From Hofstenia miamia (taxonomy: Eukaryota > Xenacoelomorpha > Acoela): a stretch of DNA of 64,000 nt. Below the pieces are notes generated by a model. The model worked only from the letters and a program-made list of their open reading frames with translations, had not been told where the DNA came from and made no database searches. Where the stretch lies: NCBI GenBank assembly GCA_004352715.1, contig SCFE01000011.1, forward strand, positions 808,846-872,845, in the 5' to 3' direction. The position numbers and the translations under genes are program-made. The stretch's first letter is position 1; each line of letters begins with the position of its first letter. Positions 46,733-57,175 of this stretch are shown piece after piece.

Positions 46733-47329
46733 ATGGTCAGCAAAATTGGAAATAGCGCTATATATGTATTTACTGAAACTTTGTTAAAAGATTGTGAAAA
46801 TTTACCATTTTTATATAATCCAGACTGTAATACTTGTGATATTCATTTCAAAAATCGATCTGAACGTGGTGGGGGATTAATGATACTTATTCCAAAACCC
46901 TTAAAATCAAAACGTAGGAATGATTTAGAAATTACACATGAGATTTTCAAAAGTATGTGGATTGAACTAAAATCTTTTTCAAATTCTTGCAACAGCAAAC
47001 TCATAAACATTTGTTACAATCCAAATAAAAATTATATTTCTGAATTTTGTAACCACAAAACTGAAGAAATAGAAAATGCAATTCTTGAAACTAAATTTAT
47101 TAGTGTCCTTGGAGACTTTAATTCTAATTATTTAAATTTAGTTGAATCAAACGAATTGATCATTTTGATATTTTTGGTTTTCAAACTATTAATAAAACCA
47201 ACCCAACTAGATTTTCTAATTAATTTGACTATTTTCTATCAAATAAATATAAAACTTATATGTTTGAATTACTTAGTGATCAGAATCTTTGCGGTTATGT
47301 TATTAACCATAGGTTCAGGAAAAAAATAG
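46733..47329 (+). pseudogene. LINE endonuclease, second assembled copy
   Basis: An open frame of 198 codons beginning MVSKIGNSAIYVFTETLLK repeats the 45.4-46.0 kb region with scattered substitutions: the TAG of copy 1 is a sense codon here, TETW has become TETL, and a one-base difference before GFQTIN changes the C-terminal frame. The GDFN motif is present. Differences of this type and the intervening N suggest two alleles of one locus assembled in tandem. Confidence 0.8.
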
Positions 47330-47983
47330 GAAAGTTATTTATTCTAGGGATTTTAGCAACTTTAATGAGCAAAAATTTATACACTTCTTGAAGAACATAT
47401 CCTTTGATATAACCTACACTTTTAATGATGCCGATAGTATGTTAAAATTCATCACTTGTGAAATCACCAAAGCGTTAAACAAAGTAGCACCGTGCAAACA
47501 AAGTTAATTAGCACTAAATTAAGGCCAGTGATTAACGAACCCCGTGATTCCGACTTGATTAAGGAGCTGGTAATTAAGAAAAATAAACTCTTTGAACTTG
47601 CAAAATCGGATCCTATCAATCTTAATTGGACTAATTATGAACATGCTAAGCAATTAATCAAATAGAGCTGCAAATTTAATTATGAACGCCTAAATAAATC
47701 TAACCAAAAATGTAATTTTCTTAATAAAAGCATTGGTAAAACTAAGGGGCTATATAAGTATTGAAGGAATCAAATATGATAATAAGCTGTACAAGAATAA
47801 GAAAGGATATCGCCAACATTTTAATCAGAAATTTGGAAAATATGGGTAAATACAATTTTAAATTCGGAAAAAATGGAAACAATTCATCCCAACAACCTGA
47901 TATACGCAAGGAACGGTTTCATTTCAACTTAATTTCCTACTATGAGCTTGAAATGTAGTAAATAAGCTAGATAATAATAAATC

Positions 47984-48660
47984 ATGTGGATCCAGTATTG
48001 GATAATTAAGAAATATTTTTATATTTTTGGTGAATACCTGCTTGTAGCATTTAATCAAAGTATTATAAATAATGACTTTCCTACCCTTTTAAAGCAATCT
48101 GATATTTCACCGTTATATAAAAAAGGAGACCCGCTAGACCCCATGAACTACAGGCCAATTAGTATAACACACCCCTTCTCAAAAATATTTGAAAAACTAC
48201 TAGCCGCACAAATGTACAAATTTATCAATGACAATCAAATTTTATCAAGTAATCAATTTGGATTTCGACCTAAATTCAGCACATCTGATGCGATTTTATC
48301 AATCACAGAAAAAATTAAACAAAATTTAAATCAAAATTTGTTTACAGCGGTTGCTTTACTTGATTTAAGCAAAGCATTTAATTCAATGAATTTCGATATT
48401 TTAGAAGAAAAATTAAGGCTAGAAGGTTTTAGTGTCAATGCAATAAATTTCATTATGAGTTTTTTTAGAGAATCGCAGACAAAGAGTAAAAATTGATCAC
48501 ATTTTCTCAGACTATACTACTACAAATCTAGGCGTACCACAAGGAACTGTATTAGGACCCACTCTTTTCGCACTTCATGTCAATGACTTTTCAAAATCCT
48601 TGACAAATGGAACTATTTACCAATATGCAGACGATACTTGTATATAACAGACAGCAAAAA
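47984..48660 (+). pseudogene. LINE reverse transcriptase
   Basis: The open frame to 48,496 carries PLYKKGDPLDPMNYRPISIT, LSSNQFGFRPKFST and ALLDLSKAFNSMNFD, the RT blocks of CR1/Jockey-type elements. After a frameshift, LGVPQGTVLGPTLF and QYADDTCI (YADD at 48,624-48,635) follow, then a stop. The catalytic aspartates are kept but the frame is broken. RT copies the element RNA at the nicked target. Confidence 0.9.
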
Positions 48661-48696
48661 ATCCCGTTGAGGCAACCAAACATTTGACAATGGATA

Positions 48697-49419
48697 TTGA
48701 AAATCTCACAAAATATTTCGAATCATAATAAACTAAAAATCAATTCTGACAAAACTCAATTTATCATTTTTTCATCTAATGAACAACAAAAGGTTTATGA
48801 ATTAATTAAAATCAATGTTTGTGATAATGAAATTAGTCAAAGTAAATGTGTAAACTATCTAGGTGTCAATTCGATCATTTCTTCTCTCAAAAATTGAAAA
48901 AGATGGCATGTGGAATAAAATATTTGTACCATTTGCGCCATTAAGGAAAACCGTCCCATGTAGAATTAATTCATTCATTTGTCTTAAGTCAATTTAATTA
49001 CTTTGCATTTTTTTCAAAATCTCACATCGCAAAGACGTTCATCATTAGCAAAAATGTTTAACTGGGCATTTAGAACACTTAATTATATTGAAAAACATGT
49101 ATCCATAACGCAATTAAGATCATCATATAATATTTTGGCCCCGAGTTACTTTATTCAGTATCAATCTTTATGTACGATTCACAAATTTATTCATGAATTA
49201 AGTTCATCAAGTTTTCTTAATAATTGTATCAAAATCAATAAAAGAAGTAAAACACTTTTTAGCATCAATAATCGTCAAGATTCATTTTCTTTTAAATGTT
49301 CAATCTCTTGGAATGATTTAAGTATTGATATAAAATGTGAGAAAAACTATAAACACTTCAAGAAAAAAATAAAACAATTTCTATTAAGTAGGCAAAAATT
49401 ATTGGGCATAGATAATTAA
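48697..49419 (+). pseudogene. LINE ORF2 C-terminal region
   Basis: Two frames (48,697-48,897 and 49,003-49,419) carry LKINSDKTQFIIFSS, QSKCVNYLGV, FNWAFRTLNYIEKH, SLCTIHKFIHEL and ISWNDLSIDIK. The last is the usual terminal motif of CR1/Jockey ORF2. The frame ends at 49,419, about 135 bp before the AT-rich tail. Confidence 0.85.
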
Positions 49420-50317
49420 CTCAACCAATGGTCGAATTACTTTTAAAACTGCCCTGTAATTAATATTGCATATTTAAATAGTTTTGTAAATATTTTTGTC
49501 ATGTGTTAGTTTATAGATTTTATATACATTTTATATAATAAAATATATAATAAATTTGCTTTAACAACAATATATTATGTGAAGTTCAGACATTCTTAAA
49601 ACATTATAAAAAATGCATTTTGTTTCTGAAGATAAAAGCTGGTCAATTCACCCCAAAATATGAAGTACACCAAATATGTATCACTATATTCAAACAATAA
49701 TAACAGCCTGTTCTATTTTTACAGCTCGTCAACATAGAATAATGGATTATTGTTTGAAATATGCTAGCTTACCGTTTTGATTGCTTTACTTCTGCAGAAT
49801 GGGAAGTCAAAATCAAATGGAATACAGTATTTGAAAAGCACACTAAGTTAAGCATACATGGCAACAGCTAAATGAAACTGATTGCTGTTTGACTGTAACA
49901 GACAGACGTTATATTGTATTATTAACTGAAATATGACAGTCTAGGCATAGTAGAAAAATTTATGTTCTTAAGATTTCTGTGCAACACTGAACATAGAAAT
50001 TAGCCAAATCATCCAAGGCCAATTCACCCCCTTCTATCCTAAAAGCGGTTCAATAACAACCCACCTTGTTTTATGACTATAAGTGAAATTTTGTATTTTC
50101 ATTAATATTGAAATATCTGCTAAAAGGTCACTGCATTTCACTATAGTGGTTAGAACTGTCAATGCCTTGTAGTAGAGGATACAAAAAATAGTTGAATCTA
50201 GACTAAGAGGTCTATATTGCAATTTTGTTAGATAAAATTAAGCTCATAGCAACAATAGAACATTGCATTGCATATGGATTACAAAAGAAACCGCCAAGAT
50301 TGTGCTTAAAATTACCT

Positions 50318-50433
50318 GTATGTTTAAACACATAGAAAACTACCAGCCAATTTCAATTATTAGTTTTCTATCAAAATACATTAGTTACTTGTTTATTAGC
50401 AGGAAGAACTTGTCTTTTGGTCACACACTTTAG
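50318..50433 (+). other. Putative 116-nt leader intron of member F
   Basis: Starts GTATGTTTAAACAC and ends GGTCACACACTTTAG, 11 bp before the ATG at 50,445. Compared with the copy at 40,437 it has gained about 20 bp, while both splice-like ends are unchanged. Confidence 0.5.
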
Positions 50434-50444
50434 TTTAATTTAAA

Positions 50445-50591
50445 ATGCAAGCATACCTCATTGTGATATTTGGAATTGCTCTCCATGTTATGGTGTTCAT
50501 ATACTTTCCTGATATTTACCTTATTGGCTTAATATTTATTTTCTTAGTCACATTGCTAATTCTGGTAACAATTCTTTTTAATTGTTTCTAG
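50445..50591 (+). CDS. Micropeptide family member F, 48 aa, predicted two-helix membrane peptide
   Basis: The peptide begins MQAYLIVIFGIALHVMV, then FIYFPDIYLIGLIFIF and ends VTILFNCF. It is the duplicate of the member at 40,544: same length, 36 of 48 residues identical, Y4 and G10 kept, every change hydrophobic or small for a similar type apart from Thr to Phe at residue 31. Coding substitutions number about 15 in 147 bp and all but one or two change an amino acid, in contrast to the nearly unchanged flanks. No stop or shift has appeared. AATAAA lies near 50,757. Function unknown. Confidence 0.7.
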   Translation: MQAYLIVIFGIALHVMVFIYFPDIYLIGLIFIFLVTLLILVTILFNCF

Positions 50592-50812
50592 TTCATATCA
50601 AGTGGTGATCATCTGAAAAGTCTCTTGATCTGCTCGCTTCAATTCAAACTAGAATTAAATATTTTTAGAATATTTGTAAAATATAATACTACCTCTTTTC
50701 GTTTTTTATTATATTAATATATTATAATTGATAAATATTACCAAGAAAATAAAGTTACTATAAATGTTAGTATATAATGCTACACAACCTCAAAGTTTAT
50801 TGAAATTTTAGT

Positions 50813-50930
50813 TATGGTGTGTATATTCTTTCCGGAGGTTTGATTTATCGGCTTAACAACTATATTTTAGTCACTTTTCTAGTTGTGCAACAATTCTATG
50901 CAGTTCGCAGCAAGGCTTATTATTTGAAAA
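50813..50930 (+). pseudogene. Degenerate second copy of micropeptide F
   Basis: The relic starts ATGGTGTGTATATTCTTTCC like that at 40,912, with a TGA after about ten codons. It has lost a further stretch at its 3' end (ctatgcagttcgcagc). Confidence 0.7.
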
Positions 50931-51307
50931 AGTGTCTCTACTTACAGGCTTTTCATTTCTTTATTTGGAATTGATTTTAAAATTATATTAGTGAAACTAT
51001 CATTGCACAATTCAACTCATATTTCTAATCCTTCTAAAGATTTCTATACTTGATAGGAATCAACTTGCTCAGAATAACGCAGCACAAGAACTCTTTTGTT
51101 TGAAAATGACTAGAAAATGTTGCTCAAAATAGCTTTATTTTATACCAATTATTCTTTTTTTATGTATATAATTAAACACTGTCATCTTAGAGTAGTGCCA
51201 ACATACTATAAACAAATAAAACGCATATATTTTGCAAAACTATAAACCTGTTATGTCAAAACTCCACAAATTTTTAAAATTAATACTAGGCAATTTACAA
51301 TTTAATA

Positions 51308-51309
<2 letters not shown>

Positions 51310-51343
<34 letters not shown>

Positions 51344-51431
51344 TATAGATATATTTAGATATATAGATAGATATCCATCTATATATATATATATATATAA
51401 TTATACTTATATATATATATTTATATAAATA

Positions 51432-51469
<38 letters not shown>

Positions 51470-51843
51470 TACTATGTCGCTATGCACGCTGCTTAACAAA
51501 TTATGTGTCACTATGTACGCAACGTAAAATTTATATATGTCGCTATGTACTAGCAAGATTTTTTGTTAAAAATGTAATGCTATGATAATCACGCCAACAA
51601 TTGTCCCAATGGATGTACAGACTGCTATTTGAAACAAACACTAATTTTATTTAAAATGGCAGCCTAAGAATAACTCTAATTACTCAACAATGTAGTGAAT
51701 AATTCAGTCGGATGTTGGCTAACTTATCGTGTGTTGCACAAACATAGTTCGAATTTTAATAAATATATAATATATAATAAATATATAATATATAATATAT
51801 ATTATATATATTATATATTATATATTTTATATATTATATATAA
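51310..51843. repeat. TA-rich microsatellites
   Basis: Long TA and TATAGA tracts at 51,310-51,470 and an ATATAATA tract at 51,760-51,843. The piece between contains three similar ATGTCGCTATGTAC-type words (51,473, 51,507, 51,537). Confidence 0.9.
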
Positions 51844-53525
51844 GTAAATCTTATTTAAAGCAATATCTAGGATAAATTACAGAAAAATAGGCGTCTTGAC
51901 TGAACATTAAGCTTGAATGCTTTCAAAATTCGCGATTAATGCGTTTGTCGAGTATTAAAAGTGAACGAATTCGTTAATAAATGCAAATTTCTATTCGGTG
52001 AGACAATATTAAAAGTATATTAGATTTTTATTTAAAGTGAACCATATGTACATTTGCATTATAAAAACATTTACTTTTTTTCAAATGCCACTATATAAGA
52101 AAGTTGAAAACAATTACAATTTGTAGGGAGAAAATTTCATTACATGCAAACACTTGTGTAAAGAAGAATCCTGAATTTTTCTGTTTTGTTTTCTCCTGTA
52201 CAGAAGCCAAGTGTTTGAAATCTTGAATGCTTAGATATATATATATATTTAAAATACATTTTCAAGCTTTGGTGATTTCAAGAGTGTCTAGATCAATACT
52301 TGCTTGATTATCGACCATTGTCAACGAGAAGCTTGAATTATACATTGAAAACAACGAATTCATATTAAGGTTTTGTATTTGTGCACTTTTCGTATAGCAA
52401 TTAAATTTGAATTGATTTTAAATCAAATCTTTGAGCTGATTACAAATCGAAAAATATTTTTCAATTTTTTTTTGAAAAAATTCATTGCAAATTTAAAAAT
52501 GTTGATTATTTTCTCTTTCTTTACCCTCATTAATGATTTGATCTATTATTTTTTTTATATTATTTTAATTTGTCAGGAAAAATTGAATTTTATTAAATTA
52601 TTATTTTATATGCAAAATAGCTTAGGAAGATATTTATACAACATTAATCTATAAAATTTTGGATGTTATAGGGATGATTTACTTGCTATAAGACAATTGC
52701 AAAAACAATGTTGTATTATTTCATCAGATGTGGCCACAACAATTGGTGAACGTGCTATTGGCTGAAGTACTGGAAAAAATTCATGATTTTTATTTAAAAT
52801 TCGAATTTTGTAAAAAGCGTTTTAAATTCTTTCTATTGCTAACATTGATGTAATCAACAAGTCTAAGGCACATGGAATCAACAATTTTTTTTATATTTAA
52901 ATTACCTAACCAGTGGTGCTTACAGATTTTAGATAGCTTTATTATAGTTTATAAGTTATGAGCGTTCAATTTTTTAGGAAACTATTATATATTTTGGCCG
53001 TTACACATACCACAAGTGGTAGCATTGGTACCCTGAATAGTATAATAGCTTACCCACACCGTTCTACCATGAATTTCAAGAATTTTTAACAATGAAATTT
53101 ATAATATTAGGTTCCTTCAAACTTTTGAGGAAACAAAGGTCTTCATAGTGAAAGTATGTTGCACGCTTCAACAATAATTCTGACAATGCTGATATTTGCT
53201 TAGATATTACAAGTTATATAATATAATTTGCATCATTAATAAGTGCCAATAGGCTTTCAGCAGCTGAACCACTTGGAAAACGCTGTTCAGCAAAATGTTA
53301 TAACTCTTAATTTAGCGAAATTTAATAACAAAACATTCAAACTGCACTCTCCACTTGATTACAAAACACCTTCTGAAAACCGGTTAGATGTTTGCTCATG
53401 ATTGCCTCGGCATAAAAAATCGTGCAATATGTGTAGCAATTTATGCCAACCTGAAGTTCATATAGATTTTCCCTTATATGGTGCAAGAAAATGTGGATAA
53501 ACACGACATTAATCTTGTCAGATCG

Positions 53526-53563
<38 letters not shown>

Positions 53564-55500
53564 CTTATTAGGTTTGCTTATGACAGTTAATATATTCGGT
53601 TCGGAATTGTTTAAATCTTGAGCCCGAACAGTCAGGCCAGCTCCCACCTATGAGCTCACATTCTGTTAGCTCATGAAGTTGAAAAACAGTTCTTTGAAGG
53701 AAATGCATTAAGTTAGAGCAATTTTAGTCCATTTCAGTAACAGCATTAAATAAAAAAATACAAAGATACTTTGTTGCTTTTTGACAAGTGTTTTATCTTG
53801 TTAAAATTGGGAATTGACTTTATTCGCACTGTTGCTGTCAAGCTATTCAGTAAATTTAGTAATAAATTAACTTTCTGACACAGTATTATTCATAATCTTT
53901 TAAAATCAAGAGACACATGTTACTAAAAGTATACAAATTAACATAATGGGAGGAATAAATTTTTTACACAAAAAATAATTTTACGAATTTTTTTTCAAAC
54001 TATCTTGAAAATATTGTTTTAGATTGCTAACTGTGTACTATGGGATTTCGATCCGTCTTCCACTCAGTACACTAGAATTTTAAAATAGGTAGTGCAGAGT
54101 GGTAGTAATAAGTATATATATATAAATATAGTTTGACCTCTTTCAAATACTTAAAATGTCATTCCTAAAAAGCATTTAGTGCTTTTTTATGATATAGTAA
54201 ATTTATTCACGAAATTCTCTTAAATATAATGAAAATATAATATGCGTAAATTTTACTTCGATGTACTATTAGATATAATTTTTTTCCCTTTCTTATCGGG
54301 AAAGAAAGTTAAAATTTTGGTAAATAAAATAAATCAAAAAAAAATTAGCAAAACTATACAGAAAATGATAGATTTCATAAATAATTAAATCAATGTAGTA
54401 ACATTAGCTAAGTATAATAATCAAATGTTAAATTTAATTAAACAGAAGGTATGAATGAATGTAAATGAATTTACTTGTTAAATCTGCAATTATACCTCCA
54501 ATGCTTGGCGCCGGATAATTTAAACCAGGCCTAACTTAGTGTTTTGAATTATACATTAAAATGGTATTTTTCACTTGAATATTTGCGGACATTTTGTTTT
54601 TACTTTCGCAAGGATGGCGTCTGTAATTTTGTGTATTTAAAATCTGACTCCTATATATGAGAAAAAAATAACATGGACTGCTAAAGAAATAAGCCGTTAT
54701 TAAAAAACCGGCTGTCGATTTTTTGAAGCCGTTGTTAAATAGGTATGAAATATTTTCGGTAATTGGGTCTTTTTTTATAATTTCAAAAGATATTTTATTC
54801 AGAAAAATTTGAAAAAATTGGACTTTATTTTTTATGAAATGGTGAACTCAATAATCACCTATGTCAATTTAATTGGTTGACATACTCAAAATTCAAATAA
54901 TTAAACAGTGGAAACAACCAAAAATTTTAGCGTAAAAATTATTTGGAATTTGGTATTATTAATATTGGAAAATAATGCATTGAAGTTTTTCAATTTCTTA
55001 GACAGGTAACTAAATGAAGTGAGTGCGTAGATGATAGCATAAGCCTATTTCCATAAATTTATTACTTGAAAGAGTGAAAGGTAATATTTCACTTGTTCCA
55101 TAAGAATTCTTACAAACTAATTATTTACCATTTATGTTAATTATCAAATAAAATTTTGCGTAATGTACTGCTAGAGTTTACCAAGAACCGAAACCAAACT
55201 CATTTTTTGGAAACGCCGGACAACTATGTGAAAGTAATTCACATTATCTTTATTTTTTGGTGTACGTAATGAGGCCATGACTCCTCTAGCAACGCCACTG
55301 CATGCAAGGAAGAGCAGGAAAACCCTGAGCAATCAATATGCCTTTTTGAAATAATAATAGTATAATAAGAAATCGTTTTCCAAAATTTTCTTGTAGATTA
55401 TATTAAATAACGTTGACAATTCGTATAATAATTGTATTTGTTATGAAATCGTTTATCAATAAATTTGAAGCATTACGTGTATTTTTATGCATTTAACAAA
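51844..55500. other. Mostly non-coding
   Basis: Contains the 92-bp segment shared with 42,225 (52,621-52,713) and a (TA)n tract at 53,528-53,561. A plus-strand hydrophobic frame at 52,373-52,654 lacks the micropeptide family marks and is probably chance in T-rich DNA. No other gene seen. Confidence 0.4.
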
Positions 55501-55627
55501 ATACCAGACAATTTCATTTGTTGTCATCTTTCGCCTGTGAGTGATACGCATTGTTTGTCTGTCTTTTGAAAGTACTTACTGTTTGTTTGAGATTTTGTCT
55601 AAAGCTAATGAACTTGATAATCTCGAG

Positions 55628-55771
55628 ATGATACACTATTTAGTTTCAATTTCGGCATTAATTATTTTGATGGCTATATTTCTTGGCCAACTGCTCAATT
55701 ATACATTACCAACTTTTATTTTAATGATAGTTTTTGTGGTGGTTGTAAACATGTGTTATTTCTCTAGATGA
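55628..55771 (+). CDS. Micropeptide family member G, 47 aa, predicted two-helix membrane peptide
   Basis: The peptide begins MIHYLVSISALIILMAIF, then LGQLLNYTLPTFILMIV and ends VNMCYFSR. Tyr4 and the L-P at 27-28 match the member at 30,009 at the same positions; residue 10 is Ala instead of Gly. The frame is open upstream to 55,541 with an earlier Met, but only the part from this Met resembles the family. Helix 1 covers about 5-20 and helix 2 about 28-42, with an Arg at the very end. A TA tract lies 145 bp downstream. Function unknown; this is the most diverged member. Confidence 0.55.
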   Translation: MIHYLVSISALIILMAIFLGQLLNYTLPTFILMIVFVVVVNMCYFSR

Positions 55772-55915
55772 ACTGAAGTGGGTGCTATTCTTCAAAAGAG
55801 TGTTCTTTTTGCTGTTTCCCATGTGACCATTCAGCTGTGACTTCCTAAAGTATTGTTAAACCTATTTCATGAAAAACTATTTGTGTTTTATAGATTCATT
55901 CGAGTTTTTGGAATT

Positions 55916-55943
55916 TATATATATATATATATATATATATAGA

Positions 55944-56000
<57 letters not shown>

Positions 56001-56001
56001 T
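55916..56001. repeat. (TA)n microsatellite
   Basis: TA tract with two short interruptions, starting 145 bp after the stop of the 55.6-kb micropeptide. Confidence 0.95.
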
Positions 56002-56412
56002 ATCCCCTTCAGACATGCACATTGTATGGAAGTGCTAAAAATTGTTTCTGATGACATTAAGAAATTTTTTCTAATGCTAATATATTCATTTAAATTGTCT
56101 GTGCAAATTTGTACACATTATGACGTAATCAAGTAATTTTAATGACATATTTTTGTTAAAAACATTTCATTTAGAGTGTCTTGTGAATATGATTTTGAAA
56201 TCATGTAAGAAATTATTTCTTGTGAAACTATATTGTGATTTGTGAATAACTCAAATTCAACTAGTTTTACCATATTCTCCATTTTGTGGAATGCTAGTTT
56301 TTAGAAGGTTGCTCTAATACTAAAATATACCAATATTTAGACCAAGTAAATTTTAAGATAGTGAAAAAGTAGTTTAATTAAATAAACAAGTTTGAATATA
56401 AATTCATATCTA

Positions 56413-56450
<38 letters not shown>

Positions 56451-57170
56451 GATAAGATTTTCTATAATTTGCCCTACTTTTATTCCAAAAATCTTGGACG
56501 AATCAGAGTATCTTTTCAGAAATTGAAGCGGAGCCAATTTTTACTTGAGTTGAAAGTTTTTGTATAGAAGACCTTCAAAAAAATTTTTGACTACAACCTT
56601 CCGCCCCTTGAACTGTAATCCTGGCTCCGCCATTGACTTTTATATATTTTATAATAAGCAGATTTAAAGTTCTTTCATTTAAACAAATTCACTTTTACAT
56701 TTCTAAATTGAAATTATTTAAATCAGTTATATTGTTTAGTATATTTCTACGTAATCTAAAACATAAAAGTGCAAAATCGACTTCTGAGAAGAGGACAATT
56801 GGCAATATTGTACACTGGATTTATTATTGCAACTTTAAAATAAGGATTTTTCTAACGGTTTCTTAGAATATTTGCTGATTCCGGGAAACGCACTCAAACC
56901 CAAATATGAAAAAATACTTCGTACAAGCAACGACTTTTGCCCATAAGAGTAGACTCTGCACTATACTACTAAATAGCTTTGGTACAGGTGAGCAAACAAT
57001 GTATATACATTTGTTACAAAACATGTATAAACTGCGTAGAAATTTTAACAATTTCGCAAAAAGTCATTTTTAAAGAAAAAATTCAAAAAATTCTCAAATA
57101 TCGTGTCCACATTGGACATAATATGACTGTTGAAAGCAAATCAGTTCATTTCTTTCTAAAGATTATTTTG
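56002..57170. other. Non-coding
   Basis: A TA tract lies at 56,418-56,447. GCGGAGCCA at 56,528 and TGGCTCCGC at 56,622 are inverted and may be the ends of a roughly 100-bp MITE. No gene seen. Confidence 0.4.
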
Positions 57171-57175
57171 AATCA

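Larger units (their letters stand above)
45300..49555 (+). mobile_element. Decayed CR1/Jockey-like LINE
   Basis: The order is endonuclease, reverse transcriptase, C-terminal WN-L motif and an AT-rich tail ending AATAAATTTGCTT. The endonuclease to linker region appears twice (45,465-46,686 and 46,688-47,938) around an N at 46,687. Multiple stops and shifts make the element inactive. The same family supplies fragments at 15.9-16.4, 39.6 and 43.2 kb. Confidence 0.85.
49960..50944 (+). repeat. Segmental duplication block, copy 2
   Basis: Counterpart of 40,242-41,046. By eye the 3' flank of the micropeptide (about 230 bp after the stop) differs by only about five substitutions and two short indels between copies. 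The LINE at 45.3-49.6 kb lies between the two blocks. Confidence 0.85.

Noticed and set aside
52373-52654. Hydrophobic 93-codon plus-strand frame
   Set aside because: T-rich DNA yields Phe/Leu/Ile runs by chance; no family mark or conserved leader.
56528-56630. Inverted GCGGAGCCA/TGGCTCCGC as a MITE
   Set aside because: The arms are only about nine bases and no target duplication is visible.
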